64,000 nt of DNA from Archivesica marissinica (GCA_014843695.1 CM026403.1:73424152-73488151); one strand, 5' to 3'. Shown: positions 46,301 through 57,415, counted from the first letter of the stretch. The notes: generated from the sequence alone by a model not told the origin. Made by a program: numbers and translations.

Positions 46301-49300
46301 ATAGAATGGGGTTCAAACCCGTGACATGACCATCAGTAATAATAGAGTGGGGTTCCAACCTGTGACGTGACCATCAGTGATGATAGAGTGGGGTTCAAAC
46401 CCGTGACGTGACCATCAGTGATGATAGAGTGGGGTTGCAACCCGTGACGTGACCATCAGTGATGATAGAGTGGGGTTCAAACCTGTGACATGACCATCAG
46501 TGATGATAGAGTGGGGTTCAAACCTGTGACGTGACCATCAGTGATAATAGAGTGGGGTTCAAACCCGTGACATGACCATCAGTGATGATAGAGTGGGGTT
46601 CCAACCCGTGACGTGACCATCAGTGATGATAGAGTGGTGTTCCAACCCGTGACGTGACCATCAGTGATAATAGAGTGGGGTTCAAACCAGTGACGTGACC
46701 ATCAGTGATGATAGAGTGGGGTTCCAACCCGTGACTTGACCATCAGTGATGATAGAGTGGGGTTCAAACCAGTGACGTGACCATCAGTGATGATAGAGTG
46801 GGGTTCCAACCCGTGACATGACCATCAGTGATGATAGTGTGGGGTTCAAACCCATGACGTGACCATCAGTGATGATAGAGTGGGGTTCAAACCTGTGACA
46901 TGACCATCAGTGATGATAGAGTGGGGCCAACCTGTGACCATCAGTGATGATAGAGTGGGGTTCAAACCTGTGACGTGACCATCAGTGATGATAGAGTGGG
47001 GTTCAAACCTGTGACATGACCATCAGTGATGATAGAGTGGGGTTCAAACCTGTGACGTGACCATCAGTGATGATAGAGTGGGGTTCAAACCCATGACGTG
47101 ACCATCAGTGATGATAGAGTGGGGTTCAAACCTGTGACATGACCATCAGTGATGATAGAGTAGGGTTCCAACCCGTGACATGACCATCAGTGATGATAGA
47201 GTGGGGTTCCAACCTGTGATGTGACCATCAGTGATGATAGAGTGGGGTTCAAACCTGTGACGTGACCATCAGTGATGATAGAGTGGGGTTCAAACCCATG
47301 GTGTGACCATCAGTGATGATAGAGTGGGGTTCAAACCTGTGACGTGACCATCAGTGATGATAGAGTGGGGTTCAAACCTGTGACATGACCATCAGTGATG
47401 ATAGAGTGGGGTTCAAACCCATGACATGACCATCAGTGATGATAGAGTGGGGTTCCAACCCATGACGTGACCATCAGTGATGATAAAGTGGGGCCAACCT
47501 GTGACGTGACCATCAGTGATAATAGAGTGGAGTTCAAACCAGTGACGTGACCATCAGTGATGATAGAGTGGGGTTCCAACCCGTGACTTGACCATCAGTG
47601 ATGATAGAGTGGGGTTCAAACCAGTGACGTGACCATCAGTGATGATAGAGTGGGGTTCCAACCCGTGACATGACCATCAGTGATGATAGAGTGGGGTTCA
47701 AACCTGTGACGTGACCATCAGTGATGATAGTGTGGGGTTCAAACCCATGATGTGACCATCAGTGATGATAGAGTGGGGTTCAAACCTGTGACATGACCAT
47801 CAGTGATGATAGAGTGGGGCCAACCTGTGACGTGACCATCAGTGATGATAGAGTGGGGTTCAAACCTGTGACGTGACCATCAGTGATGATAGAGTGGGGT
47901 TCAAACCTGTGACATGACCATCAGTGATGATAGAGTGGGGTTCAAACCTGTGACGTGACCATCAGTGATGATAGAGTGGGGTTCAAACCCATGACGTGAC
48001 CATCAGTGATGATAGAGTGGGGTTCAAACCTGTGACATGACCATCAGTGATGATAGAGTGGGGTTCCAACCCGTGACATGACCATCAGTGATGATAGAGT
48101 GGGGCCAACCCGTGACATGACCATCAGTGATGATAGAGTGGGGTTCCAACCCGTGATGTGACCATCAGTGATGATAGAGTGGGGTTCCAACCTGTGACGT
48201 GACCATCAGTGATGATAGAGTGGGGTTCAAACCCGTGACGTGACCATCAGTGATGATAGAGTGGGGTTGCAACCCGTGACGTGACCATCAGTGATGATAG
48301 AGTGGGGTTCAAACCTGTGACGTGACCATCAGTGATGATAGAGTGGGGTTCAAACCTGTGACATGACCATCAGTGATGATAGAGTGGGGTTCAAACCTGT
48401 GACGTGACCATCAGTGATAATAGAGTGGGGTTCAAACCCGTGACATGACCATCAGTGATGATAGAGTGGGGTTCCAACCCGTGACGTGACCATCAGTGAT
48501 GATAGAGTGGTGTTCCAACCCGTGACGTGACCATCAGTGATAATAGAGTGGGGTTCAAACCAGTGACGTGACCATCAGTGATGATAGAGTGGGGTTCCAA
48601 CCCGTGACTTGACCATCAGTGATGATAGAGTGGGGTTCAAACCAGTGACGTGACCATCAGTGATGATAGAGTGGGGTTCCAACCCGTGACATGACCATCA
48701 GTGATGATAGTGTGGGGTTCAAACCCATGACGTGACCATCAGTGATGATAGAGTGGGGTTCAAACCTGTGACATGACCATCAGTGATGATAGAGTGGGGC
48801 CAACCTGTGACCATCAGTGATGATAGAGTGGGGTTCAAACCTGTGACGTGACCATCAGTGATGATAGAGTGGGGTTCAAACCTGTGACATGACCATCAGT
48901 GATGATAGAGTGGGGTTCAAACCTGTGACGTGACCATCAGTGATGATAGAGTGGGGTTCAAACCCATGACGTGACCATCAGTGATGATAGAGTGGGGTTC
49001 AAACCTGTGACATGACCATCAGTGATGATAGAGTAGGGTTCCAACCCGTGACATGACCATCAGTGATGATAGAGTGGGGTTCCAACCTGTGATGTGACCA
49101 TCAGTGATGATAGAGTGGGGTTCAAACCTGTGACGTGACCATCAGTGATGATAGAGTGGGGTTCAAACCCATGGTGTGACCATCAGTGATGATAGAGTGG
49201 GGTTCAAACCTGTGACGTGACCATCAGTGATGATAGAGTGGGGTTCAAACCTGTGACGTGACCATCAGTGATGATAGAGTGGGGTTCCAACCCGTGACTT

Positions 49301-50275
49301 GACCATCAGTGATGATAGAGTGGGGTTCAAACCAGTGACGTGACCATCAGTGATGATAGAGTGGGGTTCCAACCCGTGACATGACCATCAGTGATGATAG
49401 AGTGGGGTTCAAACCTGTGACGTGACCATCAGTGATGATAGTGTGGGGTTCAAACCCATGACGTGACCATCAGTGATGATAGAGTGGGGTTCAAACCTGT
49501 GACATGACCATCAGTGATGATAGAGTGGGGCCAACCTGTGACGTGACCATCAGTGATGATAGAGTGGGGTTCAAACCTGTGACGTGACCATCAGTGATGA
49601 TAGAGTGGGGTTCAAACCTGTGACATGACCATCAGTGATGATAGAGTGGGGTTCAAACCTGTGACGTGACCATCAGTGATGATAGAGTGGGGTTCAAACC
49701 CATGACGTGACCATCAGTGATGATAGAGTGGGGTTCAAACCTGTGACATGACCATCAGTGATGATAGAGTGGGGTTCCAACCCGTGACATGACCATCAGT
49801 GATGATAGAGTGGGGCCAACCCGTGACATGACCATCAGTGATGATAGAGTGGGGTTCCAACCCGTGATGTGACCATCAGTGATGATAGAGTGGGGTTCCA
49901 ACCTGTGACGTGACCATCAGTGATGATAGAGTGGGGTTCAAACCCATGGTGTGACCATCAGTGATGATAGAGTGGGGCCAACCTGTGACGTGACCATCAG
50001 TGATGATAGAGTGGGGCCAACCTGTGACGTGACCATCAGTGATGATAGAGTGGGGTTCAAACCTGTGACGTGACCATCAGTGATGATAGAGTGGGGTTCA
50101 AACCTGTGACATGACCATCAGTGATGATAGAGTGGGGTTCAAACCCATGACATGACCATCAGTGATGATAGAGTGGGGTTCCAACCCGTGACATGACCAT
50201 CAGTGATGATAGAGTGGGGCCAACCTGTGACGTGACCATCAGTGATAATAGAGTGGGGCTCGAACCCGTGACAAT
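43356..50275. repeat. SINE-derived satellite, 36/39/41-bp units, about 170 copies
   Basis: Tandem units of GTGATGATAGAGTGGGGTTC, AAACCCGTGAC, an optional extra GTGAC, and CATCA. The 36-bp form without the extra GTGAC corresponds to the B-box region of the family-3 SINE read on the minus strand (GAGCGGGGCTCGAACCCGTG, ACCATCAGTGATGATAG). The array is continuous with SINE body on the left and SINE head on the right. Variants are GGTTCAAACC, GGTTCCAACC and GGGCCAACC. Multi-unit blocks recur at about 0.98 kb (44665 versus 45641) and about 1.87 kb (for example near 47155 versus 49027). Confidence 0.95.
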
Positions 50276-50352
50276 CAAATGATTAGAGATGATCAGGTTA
50301 CAGTGGTATACAAGTCAGAGACCGTAAGCACTCGATAACGGAGGCGGACTTA
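50245..50352 (-). mobile_element. Right (tRNA-like head) part of the split family-3 SINE
   Basis: The last unit retains an almost ancestral B box (GGGGCTCGAACCCGTGAC on plus). It is followed by GGTTACAGTGGTATACAAGT and the A-box region ending ACGGAGGCGGAC. These are the same elements, in the same order, as the head of the SINEs at 31130-31336 and 42690-42955. Confidence 0.85.
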
Positions 50353-50504
50353 ATATGCTAGTAATGACAATATATATCTATTATCACAGAACAAATGAAT
50401 TTTGGGTGTTGTTTTTTTATTATGAAATTCATATTTTCGAATTACTTCATTTTACGGTCATACAATCATTATAGGGACTTTAAAGACATTTACATAAACA
50501 TATA

Positions 50505-51690
50505 AAGGGATACCAGGGAATAGTTCAAGGGATACCAGGGAATAGTTCAAGGAATACAAGGGAATAGTTCAAGGAATACAAGGGAATAGTTCAGGGAATA
50601 CAAGGGAATAGTTCAAGGGATACCAGGGAATAGTTCAAGTAATACAAGGGAATAGTTCAAGGGATACCATGGAATAGTTCAAGGGATATACCAGTGAATA
50701 GTTCAAGGGATACCAGGGAATAGTTCAAGGAATACAAGAGAATAGTTCAAGGAATACTAGAGAATATTTCAAGGAATACCAGGGAATAGTTCAAGGAATA
50801 CAAGGGAATAGTTCAAGGAATACAAGAGAATAGTTCAAGGAATACAAGGGAATAGTTCAAGGAATACCAGGGAATAGTTCAAGGAATACCAGGGAATAGT
50901 TCAAGGAATACAAGGGAATAGTTCAAGGAATACAAGGGAATAGTTCAAGGAATACAAGAGAATAGTTCAAGGAATACAAGGGAATAGTTCAAGGAATACC
51001 AGGGAATAGTTCACGGACTACCAGGGAATAGTTCAAGGAATACAAGGGAATAGTTCAAGTAACACCAGGGAATAGTTCAATGAATAAAAGGGAATAGTTC
51101 AATGAATACAAGGGAATAGTTCAAGGGATACCAGGGAATAGTTCAAGTAATACAAGGGAATAGTTCAATGAATACAAGGGAATAGTTCAATGAATACAAG
51201 CGAATAGTTCCAGGAATACAAGGGAATAGTTCCAGGAATACAAGGGAATAGTTCAAGGAATACAAGGGAATAGTTCCAGGAATACAAGGGAATAGTTCCA
51301 GGAATACAAGGGAATAGTTCCAGGAATACAAGTGAATAGTTCAAGGAATACCAGGGAATAGTTCAATGAATACCAGGGAATAGTTCAATGAATACCAGGG
51401 AATAGTTCAATGAATACAAGGGAATAGTTCCAGGAATACAAGTGAATAGTTCAAGGAATACCAGGGAATAGTTCAAGGAATACCAGGGAATAGTTCAAGG
51501 AATACCAGGGAATAGTTCTCAATGAATACCAGGGAAGAGTTCAATGAATACAAGGGAATAGTTCCAGGAATACAAGGGAATAGTTCAAGGAATACCAGGG
51601 AATAGTTCAATGAATACCAGGGAATAGTTCCAGGAATACAAGGGAATAGTTCAGGGAATACAAGGGAATTGTTCCAGGAATACAAGGGAA
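50505..51690. repeat. Minisatellite, 22-bp unit, about 53 copies
   Basis: Units of GGAATAGTTCAAGGAATACA plus AG, with ACCAG, GGATACCAG, TTCCAGG and AATGAATA variants. Variant blocks recur in the right half. Minus-strand 22-residue periodic ORFs are artefacts. Confidence 0.94.
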
Positions 51691-52364
51691 ATGTTTAAAG
51701 TCTATGTGTTGGATGGATATGGAGAATTAATACTATAATTCATATTCAAATGTTAATTGTAGTAAACAAAGATGTACAGTTATTGGTGATTTTGTTAAAA
51801 AAAAGACCCATGACAGGAGGTAATTTAAAAATGGTAATTTTACAAAAGAAGGTTCGTTTGTGGCCATATTTTCCAAATATTACTGTTTACCGTAATAATT
51901 TATTATTGAAAATATAAGACACTAATCACAATATCTAATCATCCGATCCTTACAATAACTTCGTTTGCAGAACATTCTAAGTAATAGCCTAATGAGGCTG
52001 TAAATAATGTCCACTAGTGCCACCCACCCATTCTCCCAAATTAACATCTAGCTACAGCCCTGCATTGTTGAATGTTTCTCATGTTTAAATAATTATTACA
52101 TGTGTTGCAATTTTCATATATCTAAACGAGTAACATGTGCTGATGGTGGTTATTCACAATATACTCTTCATACTTTAAACTAGAAATAGCACTGAACATT
52201 ATTAACTCGTTGCATGCTGGGTAAAATAAAGGATATAAATAGTTCATTGTAGCAGAATTAATACGCTCTTCCTATTTGTAACATGAAAATATGTCATGAA
52301 CAATTTCTTATTTCTTTAAATTTCTTTCTTTCTAATTGAAATTGAGTGATTTATTTGACCGGAG
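51691..52364. other. Intergenic with a possible MITE terminus
   Basis: No gene. At 52202 the sequence TTAA followed by CTCGTTGCATGCTGGGTAAA resembles a piggyBac-type MITE end; the following bases (about 52215-52260) match the dispersed repeat at 10935-11050. No partner terminus was identified. Confidence 0.45.
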
Positions 52365-52476
52365 ATTTCATACTATATTTTATGAAATGAGTTTTGGAAT
52401 TTTGATATTTAACGAGCCTTTAGGCAAGCTTAATTGCAAAATTCCAAAACGAGTTTCATAAAATATGGTATGAAAT
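52365..52476. repeat. 40-bp inverted repeat (hairpin)
   Basis: Arms 52365-52404 and 52437-52476 are reverse complements at 36 of 40 positions (ATTTCATACTATATTTTATG ... TTTTGGAATTTTG). They are separated by a 32-base loop. This suggests a fold-back element. Confidence 0.85.
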
Positions 52477-52572
52477 CATGACGAGTGTAAGATCCATTTT
52501 ATTACATTACCACAGCGCGCTCATTTTAATAAATAACGTTGCTACTTCCATTTTGGCGCCAAGTGTCAGCAC

Positions 52573-52648
52573 AAATTGTCATGACGTCACTAAATTGTCA
52601 TGACGTCACTAAATTGTCATGATGTCACTAAATTGGCATGATGTCACT
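52573..52648. repeat. 19-bp tandem repeat carrying CRE-like palindromes, 4 copies
   Basis: Units of AAATTGTCATGACGTCACT. The first two contain the perfect CRE palindrome TGACGTCA (52582-52589 and 52601-52608); the last two read TGATGTCA, a C-to-T change at the CpG. Regulatory function is not shown. Confidence 0.88.
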
Positions 52649-53057
52649 ACGCAAAGCAGCATTATATTTATGTTTTATAATTGCATCAAGACTTCATTTA
52701 AATCTTAGTTTGTCATACCATTAACGTTATGTGTATCAATTCAAATCGAAATATGCATACTTTAAAGTTAAATTTACAAATTATAAGGATTATTCTCTCA
52801 ACCAATCAGAATTCGTCCAGGTGTTGATATAAGAAAATATGTGATGGCTGTATTACACAGAATAAAAGCAAAGTTATGAAATAAAATGTTTTATTTAAAT
52901 GCCCCATTATGTGTTTCCCAAAATTGTGATCATTTTGTTATATATTTCCTCGGGATGGCAACGAATGTTCGAATATTCGTTCGAACGTCCGAATATTCGA
53001 ATATTAAAAAAAAAATCAAATCAAATTTTAATAAATTGCAGTTAAATCATAACTTAA

Positions 53058-55585
53058 CACATTGAGCCTTTGAGCCGTCAAACGGCGGCGTAGATAAGAT
53101 AAGCCGCTTTCCGAGAGCCGCTATCAGACGTTGCCTGATAACACACCAGCTTTCCGTGAGACGAATATCGGCGGCGCATTATACTGAACTCGGAAATCCG
53201 AGCGACGTTTTCTAACGTCGCATTTCATTGGCTTAATATCGGCGGTTTCTTGTGCTATTTTCAAAATAAACCAATGATAATTAAGTTTACAAAAGAATAA
53301 TCTAACATCCGGGCAAGTTTTCGAAAAAAAATTCCCGAGATTTAAAACAGCAAAATAAGATATTTCCGTGTACAAAAACGAACAAAATTTGGCGATTTTT
53401 GTGAAAATGGCTGCCGATTCCAACGAAAATATGGACATTGACGATATGTTGCGATCGGACAGTGATGAGAGTGACTTTTCCGGATTTAATTCGGACGATC
53501 TACCAAGCGATTTAGAGTTTTCATCAGAAAATGAAAGCTCAGAAAATGAAGACGAATATGTCAGGCCCGGACAGTGGTCTTTGAACGATCGAAGCAATCG
53601 GGTAAAACATGGTTTTACAGGCCCGCGACCAGGTCCCAATGTGACTCTTGCAAAGGAATCAAGGGAAGTAGATTTTTTCTATTTATTTTTCCCATTGAAC
53701 ATGATTCAACACATTGTAATGCAAACCAACTTGTATGCTCAACAAAGAATTTTTGACAAGGCCGACCCAAACTGGTTTGATGTAACGATGGAAGAAATGC
53801 ACGCCTACCTTGGTATGCGTGTGTTCATGTCCATATTACATCTCCCTGCATTCCGGATGTATTGGTCAAGTGACTGGTTGTTTGGGAAATTGTTTATGCC
53901 AAACATCATGAAACGTGACCGGTTTGACAAGTTGATGCAGTATTTTCATGTGAATGACCGCTCTCAAATGGTACTAAAAGGCTCACCTGGACATGACAAA
54001 CTCTATCCGATCAGACCAATTCTTGAAGGTGTTCTGAAGAAATGTCTTGCCAACTATAACCCGCACAGAAACTCTAGCGTGGATGAGGCCATGGTGGCAT
54101 TTCGTGGACGTTTAGGCTTCAGGCAGTACATGCCAGCAAAGCCAACCAAGTACGGCATAAAAGTTTGGATGCGAGCTGACCCGTATAATGGATATGTCAA
54201 TGAATATCAAATATATACTGGTAGGGAGGATCGAGCCAGAGTAGAAGTTGGACTTGCCACGAGAGTTGTCATGGACATGACACACAAAATTGCAGGTAGG
54301 TATCATATCATCAACATCGACAACTTCTTCACTAGTCCAGATCTATTACAACATCTTCTTACTCGTGGAACGTATGCGAGAGGTACTGTTCGGCAAAACA
54401 GAAAAGGATACCCGAAAGATCTGTTTCCCAAAAAGGACCTAAAGAACAGAGGCGACTTTCTCACAGCTACAAAGGGGGAGATGTTAGCTTGTGCATGGAC
54501 AGACAAAAAGCTTACCAACTTCTTGTCCACTGCCGAGAATCCGTCGCAGGTTGATAGTCAAGTCGCAAGGAAGCTTCGCAATGGAACTCGTGATAACTTT
54601 CCTTGTCCGTCAGTTGTACCGGCATACAACGAGTACATGAATGGGGTAGATCGGGCTGATCAGATGCGAACCGAATATTCAACATATCGCACATCTCGGA
54701 AATGGTGGATATACATATTCTGGTTCCTGTTTGATGTTGCCGTGACAAATGCTTTCATCCTCATGAAAGAGTCACCAAACCACCAGCGACGTACCAAGGG
54801 GGGCAAGGAAAAAGTCTGTACAATGAAAGACTTCCGACAGAACCTAGCAAAGCAGCTGATAGGTGGGTACAGGACCTCTTCAAGGAAAGTTTTAGCTCCC
54901 ATGGATCCCCAAGGAAACCGACATTTCCCAAGAAAAGCAAAGAAGGGGCGCTGTCGTGAATGTTCGAAGACGAAAAAGAGGAGCGAACCGTGTGTCAAGT
55001 GTGTGGCGTGTAATGTAAATTTGTGTATCGATTGCTTTCAGCCATACCACACAGCATTGGGTCAGTGAATGTGTATATAAAGTTTCAAAGTGAAAAAAAA
55101 AGAAATAATAATAAAAAAACACAAAAAAATGTAGTATATTTGAAATACATCAATATATCTATTATTATTGTGTTGTAAATAGTGTAAATATAATGTGTGT
55201 GCATTTCATTCATTGGATTAATAAGTGAAATGGGTAATAAATGAATTCTTCCTCCGTAAGTAATGTTTCATATTCACCCTGTTCAACCCTGTTTTGCATG
55301 ATTTTACTTACTAATGATTTTATATAAAATATGGGGATTGTAAAAATAATGAATCAACAAGACATAGGTGAAAATTTTAATTTATTCAGCATTAGAACAT
55401 GAAAGATACATGCATTCAAAGTTAGCAAGTTTAGTAACAATTCTAAATGAAACATTCTGATAAATCATCAATATTGATAAATTGCTCCAGGAATACAGGA
55501 CTAAACTACTGATATCTGCTGTAGGAGTTAGATAAGAACTGGCTAACAGGAGCTTATCAGTAAATCAACACCAGGGCTGAATGAG
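53058..55585 (+). mobile_element. piggyBac transposon, apparently near full length
   Basis: A 2528-bp element bounded by TTAA on both sides (53054-53057 and 55586-55589) and inserted within the hAT element. Short terminal inverted repeats agree at 9 of 11 positions: left CACATTGAGCC; right, reverse-complemented, CTCATTCAGCC. The length and single central transposase ORF are typical of autonomous piggyBac elements. The similarity of its ends to the MITEs at 10593 and 30822 is limited to the first few bases, so I cannot say it mobilises them. Confidence 0.85.
53407..55068 (+). CDS. piggyBac transposase (PGBD/DDE_Tnp_1_7 family)
   Basis: An uninterrupted ORF of 553 residues, close to the roughly 590 of the founding piggyBac enzyme. 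The start is the ATG at 53407 (context AAAATGG); the open frame extends 13 codons upstream without another ATG. Residues 1-60 are acidic and Ser/Asp/Glu-rich, as in many piggyBac N-termini. The transposase core follows. The three catalytic aspartates are visible by motif: D226 in VDEAMVAFRGR, D305 in NIDNFFTS and D415 in GVDRADQM. The C-terminus has the Cys/His-rich finger (C516, C519, C529, C532, C535, C540, C543, H548) that binds terminal DNA in this family. The enzyme cuts and reinserts DNA at TTAA in the nucleus. A polyadenylation signal AATAAA lies at 55236-55241, inside the right terminus. No stop or frameshift is seen, so the copy may be young or selected. Intron absence is normal for the family. 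Confidence 0.93.
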   Translation: MAADSNENMDIDDMLRSDSDESDFSGFNSDDLPSDLEFSSENESSENEDEYVRPGQWSLNDRSNRVKHGFTGPRPGPNVTLAKESREVDFFYLFFPLNMIQHIVMQTNLYAQQRIFDKADPNWFDVTMEEMHAYLGMRVFMSILHLPAFRMYWSSDWLFGKLFMPNIMKRDRFDKLMQYFHVNDRSQMVLKGSPGHDKLYPIRPILEGVLKKCLANYNPHRNSSVDEAMVAFRGRLGFRQYMPAKPTKYGIKVWMRADPYNGYVNEYQIYTGREDRARVEVGLATRVVMDMTHKIAGRYHIINIDNFFTSPDLLQHLLTRGTYARGTVRQNRKGYPKDLFPKKDLKNRGDFLTATKGEMLACAWTDKKLTNFLSTAENPSQVDSQVARKLRNGTRDNFPCPSVVPAYNEYMNGVDRADQMRTEYSTYRTSRKWWIYIFWFLFDVAVTNAFILMKESPNHQRRTKGGKEKVCTMKDFRQNLAKQLIGGYRTSSRKVLAPMDPQGNRHFPRKAKKGRCRECSKTKKRSEPCVKCVACNVNLCIDCFQPYHTALGQ

Positions 55586-55589
55586 TTAA

Positions 55590-55845
55590 AAAGATATAAT
55601 ATATGTTTGTTTAAATTTCAATCAATTAAGTTTCGAAAACAAAGAATGACCCAATGCATGCCCGAAGGTGAGAAATGTCATCGCGATTTGGCTCCAAATA
55701 ACAAAGGAGGGTGATAACATGTTGTTCACACCTTACATGGGTCACTAATTGATTAATGCAGTCTATTTGATGGGACACAAACTGAGAAGCATTTGTTTTA
55801 CAGGTACTAACTGTAGCCCTTGAAAACATACAAAGAGTTTAATGA
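55590..55845. other. hAT interior 5' of the surviving coding part
   Basis: Lies between the piggyBac right end and the open hAT frame. I see no continuation of the transposase here; a minus-strand 67-codon frame at 55626-55829 is incidental. Confidence 0.45.
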
Positions 55846-56265
55846 TTCACACTAAAACATGACTGTCCCTGGTCATTACGATTACCGTCGAATGAAAGTG
55901 AAATTACAACTAGCAAACCACCAAGTAAAAGAAGGAAATTAAGCTTCTTAGTGTATAACACCACCGAGAAAGAACAATCGGAAAAACTAAAATCGTACTT
56001 GCTAGAAAAAATGGATCCCCACTGTAAACCCCTAGAATGGTGGCGACGGAACGAACACACATTCCCAAAAGTGGCTCAAGTCGCAAAGAAAGTACTAGCC
56101 GTTCCGGCAACGTCAGTTCCGTCGGAACGTATTTTCTCCGCCGCCGGACTCTTGATAAACAAATTAAAGAATAGAGTGTCCAGTGACCTTGTGGACAGCA
56201 TCATATTCTTGAATAAAAACAAGCTGCCTAAGGGGTGTGACATGCATGTAGGTGACACTAACTAG
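55846..56265 (+). pseudogene. hAT transposase, C-terminal fragment (dimerisation domain)
   Basis: The frame is open for 139 codons after a stop at 55843-55845, with no ATG until well inside the domain. It encodes the hAT C-terminal dimerisation region: an EWWRRNE segment, VPATSVPSERIFSAAG, then LINKLKNR and IIFLNKNKLP. These are the most conserved parts of hAT transposases. The N-terminal BED finger and the RNase H-like catalytic core are absent from the window, so it cannot be a functional transposase. It ends about 0.42 kb before the right hAT terminus. It could be a remnant exon or the residue of an internal deletion; both fit. Confidence 0.88.
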
Positions 56266-56789
56266 TGTTGTTAAATAGAATGGCCAGCTCTACGGGACTC
56301 AGAATATAATGTAAATGTGTTCTATTTGTTTGTTCCAATCTAATATAAAGAGATTGTGTTCACTAATTAAAATTGTTGTAATTTAAATTAGTTTATTTCT
56401 TCAAACTTATCCCCATTCAGAGAGTGAAATTTTATTTTCACAAATCCACGAAGTTAACAAGCGGAGTTGTGTTTATCAATCAACACAAGCCGCATATTTA
56501 AAACGCCGACAGTAGACTTCACGTTTACATAATTCTAACATGCCGCCAATTTCAATAGAATGGTGTTACCGATTGCAAGAGTAAAGTGGAAATTGAAAGT
56601 TGGAGAAATTTGCGAATATTCGAATATTCGTTCGGAAGATCATCCGAATATTCGAATATCACAATCACCATTCGTTGCCATCCCTAATATTTCCATTGTT
56701 CAATAAAAAATATTCTAACATGTTTCACATAAATATTGAAAATCTGTCTACAAATGAACTAATTTTTGGGACATTACCACCATACATAC

Positions 56790-57415
56790 TTGCCTATAAA
56801 ACGATCTCGACCATAAGACGAGCCCTACAACTTTGGTCTTAAATCAGTGGTATTTCGCATAGACCCGCATATAAGACGAGTTGAGAAAATGGAAACTACT
56901 CAGAAGAAAAGACCAAACAAATTAATTAAACACTGTAAATTATGTCAAATGAAAGCACTGATGCACAACAATAAATTTGATTGGCTAAAATGCTATTGGC
57001 AAGTTCAGTTTACATATAGGATATTAGCCGAACACGATCCAATATGTAAAATATTGGACTGTGAGGCGCGTAACAAGATCCTACTAAATAAAATTGTTAA
57101 TTTCGTACATTTACGTAGGATTGAATATAATACTCTGGCCTTTTGACAGCAGTCCAATATTAATAATAATGGACTGCAAGTACAAAGGTATGACGTCATG
57201 ACAGTATTTTAAAGATAGAGCCATGAAATTCTATACTTTTGTTACACCTTTGAGTTATTTCAATTTAAGGTCATGAATTATTGAGTCGAAACAAAGTGAT
57301 GTAAACAAAAAAGTTTTTTAAACATTTTATCTCTCACTTATAAGACGAGAAGCCGCATTGGAGCCATAATCTGGTGATAAACAATGTGTGTTATAGGCAA
57401 GTAAGTACGGTATGT
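56790..57415. mobile_element. DNA-transposon-like element (TATAAGACGA family), copy 2
   Basis: The left end (CATACTTGCCTATAAAACGA, CCATAAGACGAGCCCTAC) and right end (CACTTATAAGACGAGAAGCC, GTTATAGGCAAGTAAGTACG) match the ends of 21408-21750. Imperfect terminal inverted repeats share ACTTGCCTATAA. A 99-codon plus-strand frame (56847-57146) inside has no recognisable transposase motif. The superfamily is uncertain. Confidence 0.55.

Larger units (their letters stand above)
52950..56686 (+). mobile_element. hAT-type DNA transposon, internally deleted, hosting a piggyBac
   Basis: Both ends carry an 18-bp terminal inverted repeat: left TCGGGATGGCAACGAATG; right, reverse-complemented, TAGGGATGGCAACGAATG, one mismatch. 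The element is flanked by a perfect 8-bp target duplication ATATTTCC (52942-52949 and 56687-56694), the hAT hallmark. Several copies of the palindrome CGAATATTCG lie just inside each end and are plausible transposase-binding sites. Without the piggyBac insertion and its duplicated TTAA the hAT is about 1.2 kb. Only about 108 bp lies left of the insertion, so most of the transposase gene is missing. Only the C-terminal coding portion (55846-56265) remains. Confidence 0.9.

Noticed and set aside
53124..54998. Minus-strand and alternative-frame ORFs over the piggyBac gene
   Set aside because: Shadows of the real transposase frame, with no motifs of their own.
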